Of a stretch of 64,000 nucleotides of DNA, positions 32,670 through 42,427 are shown piece by piece. Both the position numbers and the translations under genes were made by a program. The notes under the pieces are model-generated. The model was not told the origin of the DNA and did no database searches. It was given only the letters and a program-made list of their open reading frames with translations. The DNA lies in assembly GCA_026315105.1 (NCBI GenBank), contig CM048750.1, forward strand, positions 110,825,297 to 110,889,296, read 5' to 3'. The DNA is from Locusta migratoria (taxonomy: Eukaryota > Arthropoda > Insecta > Orthoptera > Acrididae). How positions within the stretch are numbered: position 1 is the stretch's first letter; each line of letters begins with the position of its first letter.

Positions 32670-33176
32670 CTGTACCGTTAATAGTCAGCATTTTATACCC
32701 CGTTACGTCCTCCGTTCTGTATCCGAAGTATATCTAACGTGGTATTGATGTGTTGTATGGTGCGTAAGCGAATGGAAAGCAAATCGAATTGTGTGGAGGA
32801 CTAAAGAAAAAATAACAGATAATAGGATAGCTTTCCATTCAATAAACCGGCGTCACCATATCGGGGTATGGGAACCAATCGGAGAGAGATTTAGCTATAC
32901 CCCCCCCCCCCCCCCCCCAAACACACAGGACCACAGGTCTTTCAACAAACCGCAGCCGGCAACGTTTGTTCTACAAATCCGGAATGATGATGTAATTGAG
33001 GGGCTAGCGCGGCCCTATTTGGATGCGGTGTCGCTTTATCGCCGCTGTTGTACGCGCTGCCGCTGTTCGTATTTCCTTTCCAAATATTACGTTCCGGCGA
33101 GCGAGGCCAACTCTCATTTACAGAAAAAACGAATCCAACGGGTACATTGCTTGTTCTGCACTCCTTCCCCCCTTTC
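32668..33176. other. No gene recognised; poly-C at 32901-32918
   Basis: Mixed composition; frames here are sustained by the neighbouring simple repeats. Confidence 0.5.
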
Positions 33177-33198
33177 ACACACACACACACACACACTC

Positions 33199-33261
<63 letters not shown>

Positions 33262-33275
33262 GGAGGGGGGAGAGA
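33177..33275. repeat. (CA)n and (AG)n compound microsatellite
   Basis: About ten CA units, a short link and about 28 AG units with a G-rich tail. Confidence 0.95.
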
Positions 33276-33282
33276 GAGAGAT

Positions 33283-33398
33283 AGATACCCACCTCGCGCA
33301 TGGGTGGGTGTTGTCTTTAGAATACGTTAGTATAAGCAGTTTAGTCGGTCTAGGGAATGAGGACGATGGCAGTTTGGCCATACAGGTTTACAAACATT
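33283..33398 (+). mobile_element. SINE-D/B body without head
   Basis: GGGTGGGTGTTGTCTTTAG, AGTATAAGCAGTTTAG, TGGCAGTTTGGCCATACAG and TTTACAAACATTGAC match the body of SINE-B/D. The head has been replaced by, or expanded into, the microsatellite. Confidence 0.6.
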
Positions 33399-33945
33399 GA
33401 CTTTTTTCTACATAAAGAGGGGGCCTCTAAACTTTTCAACTTTGTGCATAATTGGAATTTTATATGTTACGCCATCAACTCTCCGGATTTAACGCTGGTA
33501 TACTACTATCTACGTGATATTTAAGGAACAGCGTCAAGGCTTACGTGTTTTAAATGGTTTGTACAGAAGATATCACGTCGTTAAATTAGCTGCGTAAAGT
33601 GGAAGCTATCTTTGCATCAATACTGTAGCCTAGCCAATAAATCTTGACATTGAAAAGTGAAAATAATGTGTTATCGGCTCTAGTGATTAGTTTTATTCTT
33701 TACAGTAACAAATCCGGATTCAATTAAACGGTACATCAAATCAAATGCTTCACATTCGTACAAAACAGATGTGATTCAATATCCACTCAATGTGGTAGAC
33801 ATATATAGGAAAGTCGTGGAGAGTGAATGAATGAGGTACGATATAAGTAAGCTTGTCCATGCAAATGAAGGGTACCGATCAATCCCAGATGGCAGTCTAC
33901 CGACCTATAATGACTATTATTATAGCATTTTCATGGCGCCAACAA
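33399..33945. other. No feature recognised
   Basis: AT-rich. Confidence 0.5.
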
Positions 33946-33955
33946 CTGGCAGCTT

Positions 33956-34140
33956 TTTTTATGGGACTTAACTGCGGGGTCATCAGTCCCTAAACTTTCA
34001 ACAAACTACTTATGAACTAGCTTATACTAAAGGCGGCACAAACATCCATGCCCGAGGAGGGATTCGAACGCCCGACGGGGAACGGTCTCGCGCATCGAAA
34101 CATAGCGCCTCAATGCGCTCGACTGCTCCGCCGCGGCCAT
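33956..34140 (-). mobile_element. SINE-A body with an unusual tRNA head
   Basis: The body is SINE-A (TTAACTGCGGGGTCATCAG, CATCCATGCCCGAGGAGG). Read in sense, the head is CCGCGGCGGAGCAGTCGAGC...CTATGTTTCGATGCGCGAG, unlike the standard head. CTGGCAGCTT (33946-33955) and CTGGCAGTTT (34141-34150) flank it. Confidence 0.85.
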
Positions 34141-34346
34141 CTGGCAGTTTAGGTAATAAAATGTTCTGGCCTTTTTTCTCTGTCTATTCCAATCGGTATT
34201 TTGATGTTATTTCTTACAGTTGTACATAATGCTCTCTAAAAGTTGCTTCCTCTGGTTGGCTGTTTTAGATCATTTATGTTAGTGGAAGTTTTTTCTTTAA
34301 GAAAAAATCGGAATTTTTTTTATAGTGTTGTAGTGTTTTATAGTGT

Positions 34347-35090
34347 TGGAAGAGGGAATAAAAACCATGCGGTTTGATGAGGTCATAGTAATTCTGTGAG
34401 TGACAGTCTCTTGAAAGAGACCTATAAGATAAACATTAACAAGAGTGTCAGAAAATCAGGCGATGCTGAAGGAATTAGATTAGGTAATGAGATAATACAA
34501 GTAGTAGATGAGTTCTGTTATCTGGGTACCAAAATTACTTCTTATGACCGAAGTAAAGAAGAAATAAAATGCAGAATGGCTGTGGGGCGGAAAGCATTTC
34601 ACTAGAAGTGAATTTTGTTGACATCCAATAATAGTTTAAATGTTAGGAAGTTCTTTCTCAAGCATTTGTCTGGTGTTAGCATTGTATGTGAGTGAAACGT
34701 GGACCACAAGAAGTTCAGACAAAAAGATGATAGAAGCTTTCGAAATGTGGTGCTACAGATGAATGCTGAAGATTAGATGGGTAGATCACGTAACTAACGA
34801 GGAGGTGCTCAACAGAATTGGGGATAAACGGAGTTTATCCTGAATAAGAGAAGGGATAGATTAGTAAGACACATTCTGAGACATCAAGGAATCGTCAACT
34901 TAGCATTAGAAGGAAGGGTGTGGGGTAAAAATCTTAGAGGGAGACCGAGGGACGAATACAGTGAGCAGGTTCAAAAGGATTTAGGTTGCCGTACGTATTT
35001 TCAGATAAAGAGACTTGCACAGGACAGGATAGCGTGGAGAGCTGCATCAAACCAGTCTGCGGACTGAAGACCACAAACAATAACAACAAA
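34347..35090 (+). mobile_element. LINE-R, 5'-truncated and decayed
   Basis: Reads MRFDEVIVIL (FADD box changed to FDEV), a deletion, then INKSVRKSGDAEGIRLGNE and VVDEFCYLGTKITS. Further frames give SETWTTRS, FEMWCY, GHIL-like and NLRGRPRDEY segments, ending in GACTGAAGACCACAAACAAT. Several frameshifts and a broken catalytic box mean it is inactive. Confidence 0.8.
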
Positions 35091-35282
35091 TATTAGGATA
35101 AGAAAAAGTGGAATGAAGCGTTCGGAATTCATGAGCATTTGAAATTGTGCTTGCATTACTCGGAAGTGGAACGACTGTTCAACTGCTGCTACTTATAAAT
35201 ACAATGGGTGACAAAGATTACGTAACAAGACTAGCCACATGTGAATGACTGATAACTTGATAACCACGTAGTTAAACTATCT

Positions 35283-35482
35283 GTGTTCAAAAAATGTTTA
35301 TAGAGCTTATGGGACTTAACTTCAGGGTCATCAGGCCCTAAACTTACAAACTACTTATGAACTAGCTAATATTAAGGACGGCACAAATATCCATGCCCCA
35401 TGGGGGATTCGAACCCTCAACCGTATTGGCCGTGCAGAACGTGACTGGTGCGCCGCAGACCTCTCTGCCACCGCGGCCGGCG
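35283..35482 (-). mobile_element. SINE-A with short target duplication
   Basis: Full-length antisense copy; AACTATCT at 35275-35282 and 35483-35490. Confidence 0.9.
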
Positions 35483-35512
35483 AACTATCTTTCCGTGGAA
35501 TAGATATAAGGT

Positions 35513-36665
35513 AGGATAGATAGGATAGGATGTTTTGGGCGCACAACAGCAAGGTTTTTAGCGCCCTGACAAGAGAATTAAACAACAGTAAATGAAGTAA
35601 GCCTTGGCAAAAACACGAACACATATTGCAAATCAGCGATGTAAAGTGGCAGACCGCAGTACCCAACCTTACAAGTCCTTAAAAGAAAATAGAGGGACGC
35701 TGATCCCTGATGTGAGGGGCATCAGCGAGCCCTCCTGTAACACACCTCCGGCCTAAGAGGTTAGGCCAGAGTCGGGAACATTCACAAAATTGTAAAACGT
35801 TCGTCACACTCGCCTCGTCGTCAGCTAAAACAGTGGGTAGAGCATGACCAAGTTTAGCCGCTGCCCTCTCAGCACGATATAAAATACACTCAATTAAAAC
35901 GCGGCGTATAGTGATTTGCACGCCACAAGCATCACAAATCGGTGGATTCTCCAGACGGAATAAAAAAAACTGTGGCTCAAAGGGCTGTGTCCAATGCGAA
36001 GGCGCGTCAGTGTCACTTCGAAACGCCTGAATGGCTGGCAGGAGGTTCGCCATGGTCCGACAGATGGTTTAACCAACCGCAGTTTATTAACTGTCACTGC
36101 CAGCCGCGTCTCTTCCCACAACTGAAGGGACCTCTGGCGCAGCACAGAGTAGACGTCCCGCAAGGGAATGGCACACACTGTGACATTTGGGTCACTGCAG
36201 GCCGCCTTGGCAGCCACATCAGCTGCTTCATTTCCCCATATCCCAACATGTCCAGGTACCCAAAGAAATGATACCTCTTTATCCGGCCGCGGTGGCCGAG
36301 GGGACTAAGGCGCTTCAGTCACGGTCTGCACGGCCACTACGGTCGGGGGTTCGAATCCCCCCCTTGGGCATGGATATTTGTGCCGTCCTTAGTTGTAGTT
36401 AGTTCATAAGTAGTTTGTAAGTTTAGGGACTGATAACGCCGTAGTTAAGTCCCTTAAGCTTCGCAAACATTTGAACATTATTATTATTATTATTATTATT
36501 ATTTTTTTTTTTTTTTGACATCTCTTTACCCCGCCGTTGGAGGAGGTACAGTTGGTCATGGATCAATTATGTTATAGTTTCAGCCGGGTACATGACTTGC
36601 AGTGATTGTATTGCAACGACAGGGGTAGAGCGTTTGCAAGCATGAATGGCAGGAGATGTAAACAA
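35513..36665 (-). mobile_element. LINE-I, RNase H and zinc-knuckle region, split by SINE-A
   Basis: On the minus strand, right of the SINE: VVAIQSLQVMYPAETIT, then IHDQLYLLQRRGKEMS. Left of it: KEVSFLWVPGHVGIWGNEAAD and VAAKAAC. Together these are the RNase H domain of I-like LINEs, ending in the conserved GNExAD. Next come LTRLRIGHSPLSH and PPICDACGVQITIRRVLIEC, a CxxC...C knuckle (His replaced by Arg). The 3' end has TTTTGGGCGCACAACAG, similar to the other LINE-I tails. Stops and shifts make it a pseudogene. RT is not in the window copy. Confidence 0.8.
36283..36516 (+). mobile_element. SINE-A with (ATT)n/T-run tail inside LINE-I
   Basis: Full-length sense copy ending TTGAACATT, followed by about 8 ATT units and a T-run. 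ACCTCTTTA (36273-36281) and ATCTCTTTA (36520-36528) flank it, and the RNase H frame continues across. Confidence 0.9.
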
Positions 36666-36708
36666 TTTAAGTCACGACGCCATTAATTATTCACTATGGC
36701 CTTATTGA

Positions 36709-36903
36709 AATGTTCAAATGTTTGTATAGCTTATGGGACTTAACTACGGGGTGATCAGTCCCTAAACTTACAAACTACTTATGAACTAGCTAATACTAAG
36801 GACGGCACAAATATCCATGCCCGAGGGGGATTAGAATCGCCGACCGTAGTGGCTGTACAGACTGTGACTGACGCGCCGCAGAACGCCCGGCCACCTCGGC
36901 CGG
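36709..36903 (-). mobile_element. SINE-A
   Basis: Antisense copy; box B altered (GATTAGAATCG). It lies between the LINE-I and LINE-R copies. Confidence 0.9.
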
Positions 36904-36911
36904 CTATACGC

Positions 36912-37882
36912 AAGATGTTGTGTTGTTGCTGTTGTGGCCTTCAGTTCGGAGACTGGTTTGATGTAGCCCTCCACAATACCCTATCCTGAGCAAGCCTCTT
37001 CATCTCTACATAAGAACGGCAACCTACATCCGTCTGAATCTGCTTACTGTATCCATCTCTTGGTCTTCCTCTGCGATTTTTACCCCACACACTGCCCTCC
37101 AACGCTAAATTCACAATTCCTTGATGTCTAAGAATGTGTCCTAGCAGTCTATCCCTTCTTTTAGTCAAGGTATGCCAGAAATTTCTTTTCTCCCCAATTC
37201 TGCTCAGTACCTTCTCATTAGTTACGCGATCCACTCACCTAATCTTCAGCATTCTTCTGTAGCATCACATTTCAAAAGCCTCTATCCTCTTCCTGTCCAC
37301 ACTGTTTATCGGCCATGTCTCACTCCCATACAAGGCAATACTCCATACAAATGCCTTCAGAAAGGACTTTCTTAGGCTTAAATCAATATTCGATGTTAAC
37401 AAATTTCTCTTTTTCAAGAGCGCTTTTCTACCCATTGCCATTCTGCATTTTATATCCTCTGTACTGCGACCATCATTTGTTATTTTACTGCCCAAGTAAC
37501 AAAACTCATCTACCTCCTTTATTGCTTCGTTTCCCAATCTCATTCCTTCAGCATTACCTGAGTTTCTTACACTGCACTCCATTACCCTAGTTTTGCTCTT
37601 GTTAATGTTCATCTTATATGGCCGGCCCGGTGGCCGAGGTGATTGAGGCGCTCCAGTCACGGTCAGCACGGCCATTACGGTCGGGGGTTCGAATCCCCCC
37701 TGGGGCATGGATATTTGTGCCGTCCTTAGTTGTAGGTAGTTCATAAGTAGTTTGTAAGTTTACGGACTGATGACCCCGTAGTTAAGTCCCTTAAGCTTAA
37801 CAAACATTTGAACATTTGAGAAAGGCTACAACCCTGTCTTACTGCATCCCTTTCATGCCCTTCAACTCTGACAACCGCTGTC
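36912..37882 (-). mobile_element. LINE-R, split by SINE-A with loss of LINE sequence
   Basis: From the 3' end (GTTGTGTTGTTGCTGTTGTGG) the minus strand reads, N to C: KSKTRVMECSVRNSGNAEG, EFCYLGSKITNDGR, MAMGRKALLKKRN, ALYGSETWPI, then in the next frame DRVTNEKVLSRIGEKRN, GHILRHQGIV and NRRGRPRDG. Beyond the SINE only a part matching RQDCSLSP-type sequence remains (37818-37882). The palm stretch with the FADD box, about 190 bp, is missing. Confidence 0.85.
37621..37817 (+). mobile_element. SINE-A inside LINE-R, no target duplication
   Basis: Full-length sense copy (GCCGGCCCGGTGGCCGAGG). Left flank CTTATATG and right flank AGAAAGGCTAC show no repeat. Confidence 0.92.
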
Positions 37883-38039
37883 TGGTAAGATGTTATGTGC
37901 CATAAAAAATAGTGTAAATTTTACGGAAGTAGATGATTAGAGGGGACGAACATCAAAACCACAAAATATAGAAGGTACGCTCGCTCGGAAATGAGTAAAG
38001 TAAGAGGAGCCGAAATCATGACTGTATTTGGTTTTGGAC

Positions 38040-38545
38040 TGTCGCCTGTGAGGGTGGTAGCGGCGCGGCAGTGGGCAAACAGACGGCGAGGTCAGCGGGG
38101 TCCGGCCGCTGTGGCCGGCCCATTAGTTTTATTGCCGCACCGCCTCGCCTTCCGGCTGCCCTCGACGCCTCCACGGGCGCCGCTCTCCACGAGGCGTCTC
38201 TCTTCCCGCCGCCAGCCTCATTTATATCGTGCGCCGTCACTCGGCCACCGATCTCACAGCGCAGGGCTCTCGACCGGGAAGCTCGTGCTTGTTTATTTCG
38301 GCCACTCGACGACTGCGGCACCTCGTCGGCCGTCTCTCTCTCCTCACCTGCTCGGAGCATCACAATTCATTAAGTGTGTTGTTGTTTGCTGTCGGCTGCC
38401 CGTATCTTTCGTGTCCAGTGTTCTCGCAGCTTTTATTTCCCTGTGTTATCGTTCCTCCTCACCGCCACAACCGGTAGCAGCGCGTCTTGTGTGTTCACAG
38501 GTTCAGTGAAAAGTAGCTGACCGTGCAAAACAATTTATTTCAAGG
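38040..38545 (+). promoter_or_regulatory. GC/CpG-rich island 6, candidate promoter and first exon
   Basis: Dense CpG from about 38045 to 38365, with CATTAGTTTTATTGCC at 38121 and a TATA-like TTTATAT at 38221-38227. The sequence then becomes pyrimidine-rich and ends in CAAG followed by GTAAAT at 38545, a good splice-donor context. A 172-codon plus-strand frame crosses it but resembles nothing. Promoter function is inference from composition and motifs. Confidence 0.35.
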
Positions 38546-38632
38546 TAAATTCCAGATCTTCCAATCCATACTGATATAGTGGTTTCCGTTAAAGAATTAA
38601 CGGAAGATCAATTTTAATTTAATCTTCTTTAG

Positions 38633-38762
38633 CTGCTCGATAGCACAGTGGTAGAGTGCCAGACAACAAATCCAAAGGTCGCGGGTTCGATCCCCGCCAG
38701 TTTAACTGAAAACTGCGTAACACGGTAAGTGGCAATCTGAGTGCTGCAAAAAACATTGAAGA
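38633..38762 (+). mobile_element. tRNA-like relic with short tail
   Basis: GCTCGATAGCACAGTGGTAG is a box A context and GCGGGTTCGATCCCCGCC a clean box B with a five-pair T stem. The anticodon arm is broken, so it is a SINE head or tRNA pseudogene. The tail (AACTGAAAACTGCG) is not shared with SINE-A/B. Confidence 0.6.
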
Positions 38763-38773
38763 GTGCAACATAA

Positions 38774-38867
38774 GAATAAATGTTTGTAAGTCTATCGGAT
38801 CAAACTGCGTGGTCATCAGTCCGTAGCTTACAAACTACTTAAACTAAGGTAAACTAAATTAAGGACA

Positions 38868-38899
<32 letters not shown>

Positions 38900-38996
38900 G
38901 CACGCACGCCCCACGGAAGACTCGAACCTCTGACGGCGAGCAACCGCGCGCTCCGTAGCTAGGCGCCTTAGACAGCTCGGCTACTCCACCGCGGCT
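38774..38996 (-). mobile_element. SINE-B with (CA)n(GCAC)n linker
   Basis: Full-length antisense copy with a CA run and GCAC units at 38868-38906. GTGCAACATAA at 38763-38773 and 38997-39007 flanks it. Confidence 0.92.
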
Positions 38997-39007
38997 GTGC
39001 AACATAA

Positions 39008-39424
39008 AAATGTGAGTAATCTCAATAGTTTATTGTACTCAGAATCAAATAAACTCATAGCATGAAAACTGTTCATGATCGAATTAAATAAAAACCACAC
39101 ACAAATGTACAAACAAAAAAATATTTCCAGTATGGATGACCATTGAAGATGCTTTGAAATATAGGGAAACGCGTCTGGACTGAATTATTTTGCAAAAGAC
39201 GGCAATCTAACCTATACAAACTGTAAGGAAACGTTATTTGAAACAAATGTGAAAAGACGACCACGAACATTTCATTCCTTGAAAAGAGAGGTTTCAATTC
39301 TCCTGAAATCAAGTTCACAGAACTAACATTCCGATACACTCTAATATGGATTTTACCACCAATACCTATTCACAAACACACACGCATTGTCCCTCTTAAC
39401 AGCTAGCAACCAAGTTCCGTTTAA
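39008..39424. other. No feature recognised
   Basis: AT-rich. Confidence 0.5.
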
Positions 39425-39619
39425 AATTCAAATGTTTGTTAAGCTTATGGGACTTAACTACGGGGTCATCAGTCCCTAAACTTACAAACTACTTATGAAC
39501 TACTTACGAACTAGGACGGCACAAATATCCATGCCCGAGGGGGGATTCGAACCCCCGACCGTAGCGGCTGTGCTGACCGTGACTGGAGCGCCTCAGTCAC
39601 CTCGGCCACCGCGGCCGGC
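39425..39619 (-). mobile_element. SINE-A in the left arm of an inverted duplication
   Basis: Full-length antisense copy, joined at its 5' end to LINE-C at exactly the base where the right-arm SINE-A joins LINE-C. It differs from that SINE at roughly 15-20 of 195 positions. Confidence 0.9.
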
Positions 39620-39807
39620 TAAAATGCTTGTACTACCACGTCTTGAGTATTGCTCAAGTGTTTGGGACCCGCAGCAGATCAGTTTAAAGGAAGACATAGA
39701 GGCGGTTCGGAGTGAGCAGCTAGATTTGTTACCGGTAGGTTCGACCATTGCGCGAGTGTCACGGAAATGCTCCGACAACTCAGTTGGGGATCGCTGGAAG
39801 ACAGACG
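39620..39807 (+). mobile_element. LINE-C fragment, left arm (188 bp)
   Basis: Reads KMLVLPRLEYCSSVWDPQ, then SLKEDIEAV, the CR1/L2-like RT thumb block. It is identical base for base to the reverse complement of 40363-40550, including the frameshift after EAV. Confidence 0.85.
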
Positions 39808-39850
39808 TCGCGGCCACCCTGGTCAGAGGTTCAAGTGCGCTATTAGTTAT

Positions 39851-39995
39851 CAAAATGTTCAAATGGTTGTAGATGTAAGGTACTTAACTGCTGCGGGTAT
39901 CACTCCCTAGGCTTACAAACTACTTTAACTGATGATAAGGACATACACACATGAACTCGAACTTCCGACGGCGAGCTCCACAGCAAGTTATCCTT
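39851..39995 (-). mobile_element. Decayed SINE, antisense
   Basis: AATGTTCAAATGGTTGTAG, CTAGGCTTACAAACTAC and CTCGAACTTCCGACGGCGAG remain; the head is lost. A sense body fragment (AAGTATTTTGTAAGACTAC) follows near 40013. Confidence 0.6.
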
Positions 39996-40084
39996 GGCAC
40001 AAGTGAATTTTAAGTATTTTGTAAGACTACAGACCGATGACCTCAGCAATTTTGTCCCTCATGTGTACAAACAGATGAAAAGTC

Positions 40085-40830
40085 TTGATATCTACATCTA
40101 CATACATACTCCGCAATTCACCGTAAGGCGCGTGGCGGAGGGTACACTGTACCACTACTAGGCATTTCCATTCCTATTCCACTCCCAAATAGAACGAGGA
40201 AAAAAAGAATGCCTATATGCCTCCGAACGAGCCCTAATTTCTCTTACCTTGTCTTTGTGATCTTTACGCGAAATGTAAATAGACGGCAGCAAGATCGTAC
40301 TACACTCAGCTTCAAATTCCGGCCCTCTAAATTTACTTAACAGAAATTCACGAAAAGAACGTCGTCTGTCTTCCAGCGATCCCCAACTGAGTTGTCGGAG
40401 CATTTCCGTGACACTCGCGCAATGGTCGAACCTACCGGTAACAAATCTAGCTGCTCACTCCGAACCGCCTCTATGTCTTCCTTTAAACTGATCTGCTGCG
40501 GGTCCCAAACACTTGAGCAATACTCAAGACGTGGTAGTACAAGCATTTTAGCCGGCCGCGGTGGCCGAGAGGACTGAGGCGCTTCAGTCACGGTCTGCGC
40601 GGCCACTACGGTCGGTGGTTCGAATCCCCCCTCGGGCATGGATATTTGTGCCGTCCTTAGTCTTAGGTAGTTCATGAGTAGTTTGTAAGCTTAGGGACTG
40701 ATGACCCCGTAGTTAAATCCCATAAGTTCTACAAAAATTTGAACAAGCATTTTATACGCGGTCTCCTTTACAGGTGAAATCTTGATAAAGGTTGTGCAGG
40801 GCGATCTCACGTTCGTGCTGCTGAGAAAAC
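40085..40830 (-). mobile_element. LINE-C (CR1/L2-like), split by SINE-A
   Basis: The minus strand from 40830: SPVKETAYKMLVLPRLEYC across the SINE, SVWDPQQISLKEDIEAV, then in a shifted frame MLRQLSWGSLEDRRRSF and a final stretch. The 3' end contains GGCGCGTGGCGGAGGGTAC near 40128 and TACATCTACATACATACTCC. The order VKETAYKxLVxPxLEY...SLxxRR is that of CR1/L2-type ORF2 C-termini. Confidence 0.8.
40551..40742 (+). mobile_element. SINE-A in the right arm, with 12-bp target duplication
   Basis: Full-length sense copy. ACAAGCATTTTA at 40539-40550 and 40743-40754 is LINE-C sequence duplicated on insertion. Confidence 0.95.
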
Positions 40831-40929
40831 AATGGTCAATCCATGTTCAAAACCTGATGTGAGCATTTAGCATCAGCAAAGTCATCATAGAACTATCGAA
40901 TTCACCTCCGACATTTTGAGGCTTGAATA

Positions 40930-41310
40930 CTGAGATAATTTTATGTATGAAAGTAGTTGCCAAAAATGGCGATGAGGAATAAATACCGGCCGCGGTGGCC
41001 GAGGGGACTGAGGCGCTCCAGTCACGGTCTGCACGGCCACTACGGTCGGGGGTTCGAATCCCCCCCCCCCCCTTGGGCATGGATATTTGTGCCGTCCTTA
41101 TTTCATAAGTAGTTTGTAAGTTTAGGAACTGATGACCCCGTAGTTGGGTCCCATAAGCTTAACAAATATTGGAACATTTTTTTGAGGAATAAATTTGGAA
41201 CGAGCAAGCATCGGAAAACTCAGTTGTGAGAAACTATCTGGACTCTCGCCTTAACTGCTTTCGGGAATCGCGGAATCCGTGTACCTTTCACGCTTTGAAA
41301 TTGCAAAAAC
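40930..41310. repeat. Unnamed dispersed repeat, copy 1 (holds a SINE-A)
   Basis: TTTTATGTATGAAAGTAGTTG, GGCGATGAGGAATAA, CGAGCAAGCATCGGAAA, GACTCTCGCCTTAACTGC and TGTACCTTTCACGC recur in order at 49066-49290. No terminal structure or coding found. Confidence 0.7.
40985..41182 (+). mobile_element. SINE-A with 12-bp target duplication
   Basis: Full-length sense copy with a twelve-C run at the T-arm. TGAGGAATAAAT at 40973-40984 and 41183-41194 flanks it. Confidence 0.93.
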
Positions 41311-41544
41311 AGTTTAACAATAATGGTCAATCGAATCAAATTGAGTCAGTTCTTTGTCCCTACTTCCGTTGTTAACGGAGCGAAGTCTTCTTGCGATTCG
41401 CTAGTTAGAAGAATTACACGAACAAAAGGTACGTGCTCAGTGGGTAAACTTTCGCGGTGAAAGAGAAAACGGCATTTCCAGGAATGCTCGTCGCAAAATT
41501 AGTAACCGCCCTCGGGCGACAGAGTACACGGTAGGGCTTTTGAG

Positions 41545-41830
41545 AATCTGATGAGAAGGGCAGGCGGGAGCACTAATTCGGCAAATGTGGCGGCGCGGCG
41601 CGGCGCGCACAAAAACACAGGCAGCCGCGGCACGGCTGGCTCTGGCGCTTTTATACCTCTGCCACCTGGCGCGCTCGTAAAAGGAGGGCGAGAAAAGAGG
41701 GGGGAAGCACGAGCCCGTGCAACCGCCGACCACCAATAATGCATGCCTCCGCGTCCGCGGCCTCCGCGAAAGTCATCTGCCGCTCCCCTGCCGAGAATAA
41801 CAGCCCACGCTCACTCCTCACGCCCCGCTC
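41545..41830. other. GC/CpG-rich island 7
   Basis: GC-rich with GGCGCGGCGCGGCGCGC near 41590. Overlapping frames on both strands have no recognisable product. Confidence 0.5.
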
Positions 41831-42044
41831 TATGCATCGTAAACGTGGGTCACCCACCACTATACGCCTATTTTGTATCAGCTTTCTCTTAAGACATCTC
41901 TCTCTCTCAACAACGGAGATGCCCATTTTCTGAGAACCTACAAACTGCACAAAATTAAACACAATTACTAGATTTAGGAATATGTTTCGTATAAGGAAAC
42001 AAAAAGAAAATTTGAAATTGATGTTGAATCTTTCGGCGGGTCGT

Positions 42045-42168
42045 AGTTGAAGAAACGTATCTGCTCCTGACGTTTCGTCCAGAACTGCGCTGGACATCTT
42101 CAGAGGTGCTACTGGTAGCGGTGAGTCGGCACGAAACGTCAGGAGCAGATACGTTTCTTCAACTATGA
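42045..42168. mobile_element. Small foldback: 36-bp inverted repeats around 50 bp
   Basis: GTAGTTGAAGAAACGTATC plus TGCTCCTGACGTTTCGT on the left is matched by ACGAAACGTCAGGAGCAG plus ATACGTTTCTTCAACTA on the right. The centre contains a second small inverted repeat (CCAGAACTGCGCTGG). Probably a MITE or the end of a larger one. Confidence 0.75.
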
Positions 42169-42427
42169 CCACATAACCCGAACGATTCAACAGTAATTAT
42201 TTCAGCCGCTCGTGAAAGCCTTCACAAAATTTGAAATGATTACATGTTCAAACTTTCATTGTGATCTATCAAACTGTGTCGACGTCTCGTAAGAAAATTG
42301 ACGTATAGCATGTGTTAAGTCACGGTATAACCTATCTTTACTCCAAACTTCACACATAACCGTCCAGGTCTTTGAGCATGAATGAATAACGAATACACAC
42401 GTTTTGAGGTATCCCATTTGCTGTGTA

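Noticed and set aside
32791..33330. 179-codon frame with (HT)n and (RE)n stretches, and similar ones at 15589, 31253 and 33023
   Set aside because: Translated microsatellites; no real protein expected.
38633..38710. Functional tRNA
   Set aside because: The T arm is good but the anticodon stem does not pair and no usable anticodon loop is formed.
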